Shown: positions 27,948 to 37,577 of the stretch, one piece after another
Numbering within the stretch: the first letter of the stretch is position 1
Layout: each line of letters begins with the position of its first letter
NCBI GenBank assembly: GCA_015228785.1
Contig: JADGCU010000009.1
Span: 1 to 47,574 of the forward strand
Direction: 5' to 3'
DNA from: Candidatus Omnitrophota bacterium
Lineage (GTDB): Bacteria; Omnitrophota; Gorgyraeia; Zapsychrales; Fredricksoniimonadaceae
DNA length: 47,574 nucleotides
Program-made: the position numbers and the translations under genes
Notes under the pieces: model-generated
Told to the model about the DNA's origin: nothing
Seen by the model: only the letters and a program-made list of their open reading frames with translations
Databases searched by the model: none

Positions 27948-28502
27948 ATGCGCAAGTTGTCTCATGAGGAAATCGTTTCTCGTCAGGTGAATCAATCGCG
28001 CACGATACGGGTTCCTATCGTCGTTGTTCTTGATAATATTCGCAGTCTTCATAACGTGGGAGCGATCTTCCGGACGGCCGACGGGATTGGTATCGAAAAG
28101 ATATTTTTGTGTGGAATCACCGGTTATCCGCCGCAGTCAGATATTGCCAAGACGGCCCTGGGTGCCGAGGAAAGTGTGGTATGGGAATATCGTCAGGATG
28201 TTATTGAGGTTGTCAAAGAACTTAAGTTGAAAGGTTTTCAGATTGTCGTTTTAGAGCAAGCTGAGGGAGCTGTTTCTTATGAGGATTTCGAGCCGCAAGG
28301 CCCTGTGGCGCTTGTTGTTGGCAACGAAGTGGATGGCGTGAACGAAGGGGCTATTTCCCTATGTGATCAGACGATTGAGATTGTTATGCGAGGCATTAAG
28401 AATTCGCTTAATGTAGCAGTCGCTTTTGGTGTTGTCGGGTTTTGTTTTCGTCAGAAGTTGGACACGTTGCGTCTTAATGTGATATCCCCTCGGGAGTTGT
28501 AA
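27948..28502 (+). CDS. SpoU/TrmH-family RNA 2'-O-methyltransferase
   Basis: VVLDNIRSLHNVGAIFRTADGIG, VALVVGNEVDGVN, KNSLNVAVAFGVV. Confidence 0.92.
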   Translation: MRKLSHEEIVSRQVNQSRTIRVPIVVVLDNIRSLHNVGAIFRTADGIGIEKIFLCGITGYPPQSDIAKTALGAEESVVWEYRQDVIEVVKELKLKGFQIVVLEQAEGAVSYEDFEPQGPVALVVGNEVDGVNEGAISLCDQTIEIVMRGIKNSLNVAVAFGVVGFCFRQKLDTLRLNVISPREL

Positions 28503-28604
28503 GTCCTTCTGTAAAAAGAGGTAGGCGAAAGATTTTGTTTGACGCAAACAAGAGTACTTGGTAGGATAAGCCACTAAAAATTTCTATAAAGAAAGGACAC
28601 GCCC

Positions 28605-28814
28605 GTGTATCTTGATCGCGAAAAACTCCTCCAGGCCAAAGAAGTTGTCGAAGAGATCAACCGTCATAAGTGGCTCCAGAGTGAAATGGTGGGCTACGAT
28701 GTCGGATTTGACAAGGCAGCAGATGATTGGTTTGAGAAGTATGCGACGGCGTGGGTTTCTTATCACATGCCCAAATTCTGCAAGGACGCTAAGCTCAAGA
28801 ACGGCAAGAAGTAA
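28605..28814 (+). CDS. Small hypothetical protein (GTG start)
   Basis: SD gaaagga; promoter TTGACG(28539)-N17-TAGGAT(28562); 69 aa soluble. Confidence 0.6.
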   Translation: MYLDREKLLQAKEVVEEINRHKWLQSEMVGYDVGFDKAADDWFEKYATAWVSYHMPKFCKDAKLKNGKK

Positions 28815-28883
28815 CCTCGGGATTTAAGCGCCAGAAAATCTTACCCAAGACACTTTTATACAATTGAAAGGATTTCTTTGGTT

Positions 28884-29633
28884 ATGTCTTATAAGCTTGT
28901 TTTAATTCGTCATGGAGAAAGTACTTGGAATAAAGAGAATCGTTTTACAGGATGGACGGATGTTGATCTTTCCGAAAAGGGGATTCAGGAAGCTAGAGAG
29001 GGTGGCAAACTTTTGAAGGCCGAAGGATTTACTTTTGATATTGCCTATACATCAGTTCTTAAGCGTGCGATCCGTACGCTTTGGCTTGTCCAGGAAGAGA
29101 TGGATCTTCTCTGGATCCCTGTTTCTAAGACATGGCGTCTTAATGAACGTCATTACGGGGATCTTCAGGGGTTGAATAAGTCTGAAATGGCCGCAAAGTT
29201 TGGGGATGAACAGGTTCATATTTGGCGTCGTAGTTATGATGTTCCGCCGCCCAAGCTTGAGAAGACCGATCCGCGTTATCCTGGAAATGATCCGCGTTAT
29301 CGTAATCTTAAGGCAGAAGAGCTTCCTCTTACCGAGGATTTGAAGGCTACGGTTGCGCGCGTTCTTCCTTATTGGAATCAGACGATTTCAACGGTGATTA
29401 AGTCTGGTAAGAAGGTTGTTATTGCGGCTCATGGGAACAGTTTGCGTGCACTTGTTAAGCATTTGGATAATGTTCCAGAGAGCGAGATCGTGAGCCTTAA
29501 TATTCCCACTGGAATACCGTTGGTTTATGAGCTTGATGAGAGCTTGAAGCCCATCAAGCATTATTATCTTGGGGATCAGGAGAAGATCAAGGCCGCGATG
29601 GCCTCTGTTGCCAATCAGGGCAAGGCAAAATAA
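28884..29633 (+). CDS. gpmA: 2,3-bisphosphoglycerate-dependent phosphoglycerate mutase
   Basis: [58 protein letters not shown]. Confidence 0.96.
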   Translation: MSYKLVLIRHGESTWNKENRFTGWTDVDLSEKGIQEAREGGKLLKAEGFTFDIAYTSVLKRAIRTLWLVQEEMDLLWIPVSKTWRLNERHYGDLQGLNKSEMAAKFGDEQVHIWRRSYDVPPPKLEKTDPRYPGNDPRYRNLKAEELPLTEDLKATVARVLPYWNQTISTVIKSGKKVVIAAHGNSLRALVKHLDNVPESEIVSLNIPTGIPLVYELDESLKPIKHYYLGDQEKIKAAMASVANQGKAK

Positions 29634-29642
29634 TAAAGGAGA

Positions 29643-30644
29643 TTGTTCATGCAATTTGATATCCCAGATAGTCCTGATGAGCTCTTGCGGCGCAGTCGCG
29701 AGAATATTCAGAATATGAATCAGTTTCTTCCTCTTGTTTTTTTGGTTATTTTTGGTGCTATATTTCTTTTTTCGAGCTTTTATTCTGTGGGTCCCGATGA
29801 GGTTGGCGTTATCCGCCGTTTCGGGCAATATATCCGTACCGAGTCGCCCGGACTTCACTGGAGATGGCCATTTAATATTGAAAAGCTCAATATTGTGAAA
29901 GTTCAGCGTGTTATGAAGGAAGAGTTTGGCTTTCGGACCACGCGAGCAGATGTCCAGACGGAATATAGCAACGCGAATTATCAAGAAGAGTCTCTGATGT
30001 TGACTGGAGATTTTAATGTCCTTGATGTGACATGGGTCGTGCAGTTTAAGATCCAGGACCCCGTCAAGCTTTTGTTTAATGTCCGTGAGCCCAAGGCGAT
30101 CATTCGTGATATTTCTGAGGCTGTTATGCGGCAGGTTATTGGGGATAGTTCTGTGACCGAGGCGTTAACGACCCGGCGTATCGAGATAGCCCTTGAAGTC
30201 CAGAAGAAACTGCAGGATATTCTTGATTTGTATGATGCCGGTATTCAGATACAGTCGGTTATTCTCCAGGATGTGAATCCACCTGAAACAGTTAAGGCTT
30301 CTTTTAATGAGGTCAATGAGGCCAAGCAGGAAATGGAAAAGGCTGTGAACCAGGCATGGGAAGCATACAATAAGTCTGTTCCACGGGCCAGAGGCGTTGC
30401 GGAAAAGACTGTGCAGGAAGCCGAAGGTTATGCAGTCAAGAGAGTCAATCAGGCTAAGGGTGATGCTATGAAGTTCATCGCGACATGGGAGGCGTACAAG
30501 ATGGCTAAAGATGTAACCGTGAAGCGGATATATCTTGAGACGCTTCAGGATGTTCTTCCCAGAGCTGGAAAGAAATTTATTTTTGACCCCAATGGGAACA
30601 ATATGCTGCCATTGTTAAATTTAAATCAAGGAGGTCAGAAATGA
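29643..30644 (+). CDS. hflK: Membrane protease regulatory subunit HflK (SPFH/band 7)
   Basis: YSVGPDEVGVIRRFGQYIRTESPGLHWRWPFNIE, IQSVILQDVNPPETVKASFNEVNEAKQEME. Confidence 0.92.
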   Translation: MFMQFDIPDSPDELLRRSRENIQNMNQFLPLVFLVIFGAIFLFSSFYSVGPDEVGVIRRFGQYIRTESPGLHWRWPFNIEKLNIVKVQRVMKEEFGFRTTRADVQTEYSNANYQEESLMLTGDFNVLDVTWVVQFKIQDPVKLLFNVREPKAIIRDISEAVMRQVIGDSSVTEALTTRRIEIALEVQKKLQDILDLYDAGIQIQSVILQDVNPPETVKASFNEVNEAKQEMEKAVNQAWEAYNKSVPRARGVAEKTVQEAEGYAVKRVNQAKGDAMKFIATWEAYKMAKDVTVKRIYLETLQDVLPRAGKKFIFDPNGNNMLPLLNLNQGGQK

Positions 30645-31609
30645 AGAATTTTGGATATATGATTATGACCGGGCTTGTGGTTAGCGCCGTGATTATCATT
30701 TCGAATATTTTTTATATTATTGATGAGACCGAGCAGGTCGTCATTACGCAATTCGGTAAACCGATCGGTGATCCTATTAAGCAGTCTGGACTTCACGTAA
30801 AAGCTCCGTTTATTCAGGAAGTGAACCGATTCGATAAAAGGATACTTGTTTGGGATGGCGATCCGAATCAGATCCCGACTTTGGATAAGCGGTATATCTG
30901 GGTCGATACGACGGCCCGGTGGAAGATTGCGGATCCCCTGCAGTTTTTGAAGGCTTTTGGAAGTGAGTCTGTGGCTCAGGCGCGTTTGGATGATATTTTA
31001 GATTCCGCCGTGCGTGACGCTGTGTCGGGGCACAACTTGGTTGAGGTCATTCGTAATACCAATGACATTGTGGATCGCAGAAAGAGTCAGCCTGTGAGCG
31101 ATGATATTGATTCTATTACGACGGATGATGGGGTTCTTGAGCGCGTGCAAATGGGGCAGAATGCGATAACCCGTGATGTCCTTAGACGCGGATCTGAGAA
31201 AACCAAGGATTTTGGTATTGAGTTGGTCGATATTCGTATTCGGCGTATCAATTATGTCCAGGATGTTCTGAGGAAAGTTTTTGACCGCATGATCTCTGAA
31301 CGTAAACGTGCGGCCGAGCAGTACCGTTCGCAGGGGCAGGGGAAAAAGGCGGAGATCGAGGGAAAAGCCTTCAGGGATTTAAGTCAGATCAATTCCGAGG
31401 CTTACCAGAAAAGTCAGGAGATCTCGGGGAATGCGGATGCGGAAGCGATCAAGATTTATGCAGAAGCTTACAATCGTGACCCGGAATTTTACGCATTTTT
31501 AAAGACATTGGAGACCTACTCACTGACGATCGATACGAACACGACGTTGATGCTTTCGACGGATAGCGAGTTCTTCAGGTATTTAAAGACGATCAAAAGT
31601 TTACCGTAA
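30641..31609 (+). CDS. hflC: Membrane protease regulatory subunit HflC (SPFH/band 7)
   Basis: FYIIDETEQVVITQFGKPIGDPIKQSGLHVKAPFIQEVNRFDKR; overlaps hflK stop. Confidence 0.92.
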   Translation: MKNFGYMIMTGLVVSAVIIISNIFYIIDETEQVVITQFGKPIGDPIKQSGLHVKAPFIQEVNRFDKRILVWDGDPNQIPTLDKRYIWVDTTARWKIADPLQFLKAFGSESVAQARLDDILDSAVRDAVSGHNLVEVIRNTNDIVDRRKSQPVSDDIDSITTDDGVLERVQMGQNAITRDVLRRGSEKTKDFGIELVDIRIRRINYVQDVLRKVFDRMISERKRAAEQYRSQGQGKKAEIEGKAFRDLSQINSEAYQKSQEISGNADAEAIKIYAEAYNRDPEFYAFLKTLETYSLTIDTNTTLMLSTDSEFFRYLKTIKSLP

Positions 31610-31626
31610 GATTTCTTGCTAATTCG

Positions 31627-31655
31627 TTGACACTCCTTTGAGCGGTTTTTATAAT
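31627..31655 (+). promoter_or_regulatory. Consensus sigma70 promoter TTGACA-N17-TATAAT
   Basis: TTGACA 31627-31632, TATAAT 31650-31655. Confidence 0.85.
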
Positions 31656-31712
31656 AATAACCGTAATCAAGGGAGATGGCGTTAATGATCCTTTTGTAGT
31701 TCGCAAGATAAG

Positions 31713-31750
31713 AACCCTGTATGGCGCAAGCCGTGCGGGGTTTATTTTTT
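31713..31750 (+). terminator. Rho-independent terminator/attenuator hairpin in the cold-shock gene leader
   Basis: 13-bp stem (with G-U) aaccctgtatggc/gccgtgcggggtt, GCAA loop, followed by tattttttag. Confidence 0.75.
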
Positions 31751-31791
31751 AGAAACTCCGCGCAAGGTGTACGCAAAAATGGGGGAGATGA

Positions 31792-32013
31792 ATGGCGACA
31801 AAAACTCTGACTAAAGGAAAAGTGAAGTGGTTTAATAATCAAAAAGGATATGGTTTTGCTCAGCCTGATGGAGAGGAAGGTCGGGATGTTTTTATCCATT
31901 ATTCTGCGATCCAGGGAGAAGGGTATAAGACTTTGACAACTGGGCAGGATGTGGAGTTCGAGCTATCTCAGGGGCCTAAAGGTGATATGGCTTTGAATGT
32001 TGTTAAGGTATAA
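31792..32013 (+). CDS. Cold shock domain protein
   Basis: KGKVKWFNNQKGYGFAQPDGEEGRDVFIHYSAIQGEGYKTLTTGQDVEFEL. Confidence 0.97.
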   Translation: MATKTLTKGKVKWFNNQKGYGFAQPDGEEGRDVFIHYSAIQGEGYKTLTTGQDVEFELSQGPKGDMALNVVKV

Positions 32014-32040
32014 AGTTATAAAAATGAGACTTTCTTTCAG

Positions 32041-32072
32041 AACCCTGCGTAGGAAACGGCGCAGGGTTTTTT
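32041..32072 (+). terminator. Rho-independent terminator after cold shock gene
   Basis: aaccctgcgt...gcgcagggtt followed by tttt. Confidence 0.85.
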
Positions 32073-32143
32073 AATGAGGTCATAATTTTCATGCTCATGA
32101 AACAATTGTCGATTTCTGGACTAAATTTTGAGATAATCTAGGT

Positions 32144-33037
32144 ATGAAGAATAAAGTAGCTTATGAGGTTGTTTTTAAGCTTATTGAGGATTCGTCTGCT
32201 GCGCGCGATATCCTTCGTTATATTATCACATCCTTTGATCTTCCTGCGACGTCTCTCGTTGAGAAAGAAGGTGTCAAATCTTTCGCGATGACTGTTTATT
32301 TTGATGATAAGGACGATGCTACAAGGATGGTCGAGACGTTTAGAACGTTGGATCTTAGGAATATCGACATATCTTTGCTTGCGCACCATGAGAAAGATTG
32401 GGCCACGAAATGGAAGCAGGGTTGGAAGCCGTTTTCTCTTACCAAGAGGTTCCATGTTATCCCACTTTGGCAAAAGGATAGGCGTTGCCCCAAGGGAAAG
32501 CAGGCAATTTTCCTGGATACGACCAATGCCTTTGGTACGGGGCTTCATGAAACGACGAAATTCACGGCACAGATCATTGAAAGCATGACAGGAAAATTTG
32601 ATTCATTTTTGGACATTGGTACAGGAAGCGGCATTCTTTCGATTGTAGCGCATAAGTTGGGAGCGAAGAAAGTTTATGCTATTGATATTGATCCGGCTGC
32701 CGTGGATGTGGCTCGGACAAACTTGAAAGCTAACCGGCTGCCAGTCAAGGGAGTGGTAACTTCAGATATTGCAGCGGGGGCAGGGAGGCGGTTTTACGAT
32801 TTGGTTGCGGCCAATTTGGTGACGCAGGATCTTATTGAGTTTAAAGACAAAATTATTCCATGTGTTGCGGTCGGAGGGCATCTCGTTGTTTCTGGGATCT
32901 CTTTGGCGAATTTGGCTCTTTTTGAGCGTGAATTTAATCATTTTTCATTAAGGGTGATTAAGGTTGTGAAGGGTAAAGAGTGGGCTGCTCTTCTATTTCA
33001 AAAAACAGAAGGACAGTCGAGTGATCAAAGATTGTGA
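32144..33037 (+). CDS. prmA: Ribosomal protein L11 methyltransferase
   Basis: [60 protein letters not shown]. Confidence 0.9.
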   Translation: MKNKVAYEVVFKLIEDSSAARDILRYIITSFDLPATSLVEKEGVKSFAMTVYFDDKDDATRMVETFRTLDLRNIDISLLAHHEKDWATKWKQGWKPFSLTKRFHVIPLWQKDRRCPKGKQAIFLDTTNAFGTGLHETTKFTAQIIESMTGKFDSFLDIGTGSGILSIVAHKLGAKKVYAIDIDPAAVDVARTNLKANRLPVKGVVTSDIAAGAGRRFYDLVAANLVTQDLIEFKDKIIPCVAVGGHLVVSGISLANLALFEREFNHFSLRVIKVVKGKEWAALLFQKTEGQSSDQRL

Positions 33038-33383
33038 TATTGAAGAAGTTTTTGTTCGTGCTTCCGGTCCGGGTGGACAGAATGTTAATAAGGTTTCGAG
33101 CGCCGTATGTTTGAGGCATATTCCGACGGGTATTCGGATCAAGTGTCAGAAGTTTCGAACGCAATATCAGAATAGGATTTATGCCCGTCAATTGTTGGAA
33201 ATTGCTTTAGCGCGCAAATCAGCAGATGAGATTCGTCGCAAGGTGGATATTCGCGAAAAGGCTCACCGCAGGAATCGCAAGCGCCCCAGGGCTCTTAAGG
33301 AAAAGATTCTGGAGGCCAAGCGTCAGCGCTCAAAGAGGAAAGCAGTGCGCCGCTCGCCAGGCGTATTAGCGGATGATTTCTAA
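33021..33383 (+). CDS. RF-1 domain peptide chain release factor-like protein
   Basis: [27 protein letters not shown] (GGQ motif) with basic tail. Confidence 0.9.
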   Translation: MIKDCDIEEVFVRASGPGGQNVNKVSSAVCLRHIPTGIRIKCQKFRTQYQNRIYARQLLEIALARKSADEIRRKVDIREKAHRRNRKRPRALKEKILEAKRQRSKRKAVRRSPGVLADDF

Positions 33384-33406
33384 TTCTTAGAAAGAAGATT
33401 AACTGT

Positions 33407-33434
33407 TTGAAAAGACAGATTGCAACAGTATAAT
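33407..33434 (+). promoter_or_regulatory. Promoter TTGAAA-N16-TATAAT for the glycan cluster
   Basis: TTGAAA 33407-33412, TATAAT 33429-33434. Confidence 0.65.
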
Positions 33435-33469
33435 AATGAAAAATATAAACAAATAAGATATATATAAAT

Positions 33470-34183
33470 ATGAATAAATATTTACTTGGTATTTCAGTTT
33501 ATAATGAGGGCGAGAAGTTGCGTACTGTCATTGCGCGATTTAATGATTACGCGACTTATGATGTTCTTATTATTGATGATGGGTCGACCGATGGATCACT
33601 CGCGGACCTTCCTAAGAACGAGCATCTTTTTATAGTCAGGAATGCGGGGAATTGCGGGGCGGGCTATAGTGTTCGGCGAGCTCTTTATTACGGCAAAGAA
33701 CAGCATTATGATGCGGTCATTCTGGTTGCGGGAAACAACAAGGATCGTCCTCAAGATGTTTACAGGTTGATCAAGGCCTTTGAGGAAGGGTATGATCTGG
33801 TTCAAGGGTCTCGTTATCTTCCTGGTGGGGATTGGGGAAATATGCCCGCGTACCGAGTGTTTGCCACGAGTAAGATCCATCCTTGGTTGTTCTCCTTTGT
33901 TTCCGGGTTTCAAATTACGGATAGTACTAATGGATTTCGTGCGGTCCGGTTGTCGCTTCTTGACGACAAGCGTATTAATCTCAATCAGAGTTGGTTGGAT
34001 CAATATGAATTGGAGCCGTATCTTTTTTATAAGGTCATTAAGCTCGGGTATAGGGTTAAGGAAGTTCCTGTTGTTAAGGTTTATCCACCGAAAGAGCAGG
34101 GATATACCAAAATGAAGCCTATCACGGGTTGGTGGAGCATTTTACGTCCTTTGATCTATCTTCCCTTGGGGATCAAAAAGTAA
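33470..34183 (+). CDS. Glycosyltransferase family 2
   Basis: ISVYNEGEKLRTVIARF, VLIIDDGSTDGSL, DLVQGSRYLPGG. Confidence 0.92.
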   Translation: MNKYLLGISVYNEGEKLRTVIARFNDYATYDVLIIDDGSTDGSLADLPKNEHLFIVRNAGNCGAGYSVRRALYYGKEQHYDAVILVAGNNKDRPQDVYRLIKAFEEGYDLVQGSRYLPGGDWGNMPAYRVFATSKIHPWLFSFVSGFQITDSTNGFRAVRLSLLDDKRINLNQSWLDQYELEPYLFYKVIKLGYRVKEVPVVKVYPPKEQGYTKMKPITGWWSILRPLIYLPLGIKK

Positions 34184-34188
34184 TTTCC

Positions 34189-35808
34189 ATGTCGACATTT
34201 CTTAATTGTTGTAAACCTCGAAACATCTTTGTCGCGAGCATGGCCATGGCCTTGATTTTGGGGGTTATGTTGCGGCTTTACAATCTTTTGGGGAGTGGGT
34301 TCTTTTTTTATGATGAAGGACTTTACCTCAATCATAATCTTTTGGCACTTGAGTGGATTCGTAAGTACCATCCGCAAGGGATGGCAGATAACGTGCGGGC
34401 TTTTCTTGCGTATTTAAAGATCGCGCTGGGAAGCGGTAAGTCTTTGTGGTTTTTAGTTATTGATTCGCGATTTCTTATCGGGGGGATTCATGTCTGGAGT
34501 TTTGCCAAGGGGGCGGCGTGCTTCTTTGGTCTTATGGTGTTGCCCATCGCCTATGCGTTTGCCAAGAGATTCTACCGTTCCAAGGATGTGGCGCTTTTGA
34601 CTGTTGGGCTTATGGCGCTTTTACCAGGCGCTGTGTTTTATTCCCGGATCGCGCTTCAGGAGGCTTTTAGTACGGTCCTTGTTTTGTCGGGATTTTATGT
34701 TTATCTCTTTTTTCGTCGATTTGAATGGCGGGTCATTCTGTCGGGTGTGATTCTTGCGGCTGCGTTTTTTGCTAATTATCGTCTTTTGATGTTGCCTTTT
34801 CTGGTTCTTGCGGCGGAATCCTGGGTAGCTGTTTCTCAGAAGAAAGCATTTAATGCTCGTCAATATATCTGGTTTTGTATTTCATTTTTTGCTTGCGTTG
34901 TTTTGATCGGAAGCGTACTCGATGCTGCAAATATGAGAGTTGTTTTTTCCTGGGTTTTTCATCAGGAGCAGATGGCCTCCGAGCAATTTTCCTGGATGAA
35001 TTTGATGTCTTATCCGTATTATCTTTTTCGCCTAGAGACATGGCCTTTTGCGTTTTGTTTCTTTGCGGGGATTTCTTATATGGTTTGGCGTCGGAGATGG
35101 GTATTTTTCCTGCCCGCGATTCTTGTTTTGGTTCAGATGGGAGTTTTTTCATTGACCAGTGAAAAAGGCGCGCGCTATATTGCTGTTGTTTTACCGTTTG
35201 TTTGTATGGTTGTCTCTTATGGGCTTCTTTCTATGTGGGAGGAGACGAGACGGCATTGGCGTAGGGGCCTTCTACTTTTTGCGGCGTGTGTTCTTATTTT
35301 TATGGCAGCAAAATCTATCCAGTTGTCACAGGCTTCTTCAGCTCATGAGAAGGCTGTTAAAGAACTTTTATCCAGGGATCCGGATGTTAAGTTTTTCTCT
35401 TCTCAGGAGCTTGTTGATGTCCTTTATCTTGAGAAAAAAGACAATGTTCAGGCTATCCCGAGAGACTTTCAGAAATTTTCTGAGGGCTTTGAAAAAGGTT
35501 ACCGGTATCTTATCCTTGATCCACAGTCTTATGTGAGTTTGACTCAAGGGGCCAAATTTACAAAAGGACTCCGGGAGTATTTGGGGTTTATTGATGGATT
35601 TCAAGTGCCGACGCGCACCTATCCGCATATGAACAGGGCTTTCTTGGATCGGTTTGTCTTGGAACACAGTGAAAGCTTGTCAGAATCAATCGCTTTTATT
35701 AACAATAAGGATATTGCGAAATTTTCTTCCTTGAGGGTTTATGATCTTTCTTATGTTGTTCCTCAAATGAGGCGTTTTGTGGATCTTATGAAAATGAAGA
35801 AACCATGA
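34189..35808 (+). CDS. Polytopic GT39/ArnT-like membrane glycosyltransferase
   Basis: YDEGLYLNHNLLALEW acidic motif plus many TM segments; start moved to MSTFLNC. Confidence 0.7.
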   Translation: MSTFLNCCKPRNIFVASMAMALILGVMLRLYNLLGSGFFFYDEGLYLNHNLLALEWIRKYHPQGMADNVRAFLAYLKIALGSGKSLWFLVIDSRFLIGGIHVWSFAKGAACFFGLMVLPIAYAFAKRFYRSKDVALLTVGLMALLPGAVFYSRIALQEAFSTVLVLSGFYVYLFFRRFEWRVILSGVILAAAFFANYRLLMLPFLVLAAESWVAVSQKKAFNARQYIWFCISFFACVVLIGSVLDAANMRVVFSWVFHQEQMASEQFSWMNLMSYPYYLFRLETWPFAFCFFAGISYMVWRRRWVFFLPAILVLVQMGVFSLTSEKGARYIAVVLPFVCMVVSYGLLSMWEETRRHWRRGLLLFAACVLIFMAAKSIQLSQASSAHEKAVKELLSRDPDVKFFSSQELVDVLYLEKKDNVQAIPRDFQKFSEGFEKGYRYLILDPQSYVSLTQGAKFTKGLREYLGFIDGFQVPTRTYPHMNRAFLDRFVLEHSESLSESIAFINNKDIAKFSSLRVYDLSYVVPQMRRFVDLMKMKKP

Positions 35809-36839
35809 CAATTCTAAGAACGATTCTGGCGAAAGATGCTTTCGATAAGCTGGTGCTTCCTGACCCAGAGCGAAACCTTTTTTCATCGCCGTCATGGGTT
35901 CGCGTTATCATGCGGGCTTATGGGGTGAAAGTTTTCGTGAAATATATTGAGCGCAATGGCAAGATTGATGCCTACGTTTTTTATACGGTTGTTAAGAATT
36001 TTCTTGAGTGGAAGGTTTGTGTTTTATCGTACTGCGATTATTGCGATGCGCACATATCGTCTGTTGAGGATTGGCAGGCGATCTTTAATGAGCTCAGGCG
36101 TGAGTATCCCAAGTTTCGTATCGTGGTGAGAAGTCTTCGGGATGAGGGCGTTCGTCAAAGTGGATGTTTTCAGGAGTTGAGTCGGGAGTATTATCACTGT
36201 TTAGATATTGCTTTAGACGTTGATACGCTTTGGAAGAATTTGAAGGGAGTGTTTCGCAATCAAGTCCGTCAGGCTGTTCGCAAGGGCCTTACGGTTCGTC
36301 CTCTCTTTCGTCATGAGCTTTATGCTTTCTTTATGATGCATGTTCGACTCAGAAAGCGGAAGTACGGTATTTTTGCTCAGCCTTACCGGTTCTTTGAAGT
36401 TGTTTGGGATGAGTTTGTCTCCCGTGACAAGGGATTCATTTTAGGTGCTTTCGCTCCAGATGGGAGATTGATCGGAGGGACAATGTATCTCGTGTGTGGA
36501 GAGACATTATATTACAAGATCAATACTTCAACCTTGGGCACGCTTGAGTATCGTTCTAACAATTTGCTTTTATGGGAAGGGATTCGCATGGCTTGTGAGC
36601 GCGGTCTTAAATTTGTTGATCTGGGGTCGAGCGGTCTTCACCAGGATGGTCTGGTGGCGTTTAAGGATTCTACGGGTGCTGGGCGGATGGAGATTGTTCA
36701 CGTGGGGCATCATCCGCAAGGGTATGTATTTAGTCAAAAGAGAATTCTTAAGGTTTATACGAGATTATTTAATGCGCCTTCAGTTCCGGATCGTGTGACA
36801 TGTTGGGGGAGTAGTTTGATCTATCATTTTTTGGCATGA
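35805..36839 (+). CDS. FemAB/GNAT-like acyl- or aminoacyltransferase
   Basis: NLKGVFRNQVRQAVRKGLTVRPL, GRLIGGTMYLVCGETLYYKI, LLWEGIRMACERGLKFVDLGSS. Confidence 0.78.
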   Translation: MTILRTILAKDAFDKLVLPDPERNLFSSPSWVRVIMRAYGVKVFVKYIERNGKIDAYVFYTVVKNFLEWKVCVLSYCDYCDAHISSVEDWQAIFNELRREYPKFRIVVRSLRDEGVRQSGCFQELSREYYHCLDIALDVDTLWKNLKGVFRNQVRQAVRKGLTVRPLFRHELYAFFMMHVRLRKRKYGIFAQPYRFFEVVWDEFVSRDKGFILGAFAPDGRLIGGTMYLVCGETLYYKINTSTLGTLEYRSNNLLLWEGIRMACERGLKFVDLGSSGLHQDGLVAFKDSTGAGRMEIVHVGHHPQGYVFSQKRILKVYTRLFNAPSVPDRVTCWGSSLIYHFLA

Positions 36840-37576
36840 CGATGCAACTTAAGAAAATCTTTGAAGAATGGACAGGGTTCACGGAGAATAAATTCTCTGA
36901 TCGTCAATGGCTTTTGGCGAAGTGGGAGGTTTCTGAGGGTGTTGTGTGGCCGAAAGCAAAAATTGATGTGATGATAAAGACGATTTTGCAGAGATTGGAC
37001 TTGAGATTTGATCATACGTTGATTGATCTGGGTTGTGGGGGCGGGTGGATTTTGGATCTTCTATCCGGTCGGGTTCAGAGCGCAGTAGGATTGGACTTTT
37101 CATGGGGCATGATTCAAAATGCGGCTGTCTTAGTTCCTCGAAATAGGCTTATTCAAGGGGCGATTGGCGAGTTACCGTTTAAGGACGGGACTTTTGACCG
37201 GATTCTATGTTATTTTGTTTTGATCAATGTTCTTGATGATACGGATGTCGAGCGTTTTCTTGTTGATATGTTTCGTGTGTTGAAGCCTGGTGGGCGTTTA
37301 TTGGTTGGGCAGATGCCCGACAGGGCGGGATCAAAGGATTATGATAGTGCCAAGGTAGAATATTTTGATTATTGTCGCTCGCATTACCAATTGGGTGATT
37401 GTTTGAGGGATCAGAATCGTATTCCTCAAAAGCTTTTTGATGTGCTCAGGCTGCGAGCTTTTTTGGATAGTCAGAAGATCCGTTATGAGATTTGTCCGTC
37501 GTTCAATCCATTTTATCGACCTGGCGAGCCTGAGACTGTGACCTGGCGATTTGATCTTGTCCTGTATAAGGATTGA
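36836..37576 (+). CDS. Class I SAM-dependent methyltransferase
   Basis: LIDLGCGGGWILDLLSGRVQSAVGLDFSWGMIQNA, VLKPGGRLLVGQMP. Confidence 0.88.
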   Translation: MTMQLKKIFEEWTGFTENKFSDRQWLLAKWEVSEGVVWPKAKIDVMIKTILQRLDLRFDHTLIDLGCGGGWILDLLSGRVQSAVGLDFSWGMIQNAAVLVPRNRLIQGAIGELPFKDGTFDRILCYFVLINVLDDTDVERFLVDMFRVLKPGGRLLVGQMPDRAGSKDYDSAKVEYFDYCRSHYQLGDCLRDQNRIPQKLFDVLRLRAFLDSQKIRYEICPSFNPFYRPGEPETVTWRFDLVLYKD

Positions 37577-37577
37577 T

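Noticed and set aside
33429-33470. Leaderless start for the GT2 gene at 33470
   Set aside because: Its TATAAT is ~35 nt upstream of the ATG, so a short AT-rich leader is expected rather than leaderless transcription.
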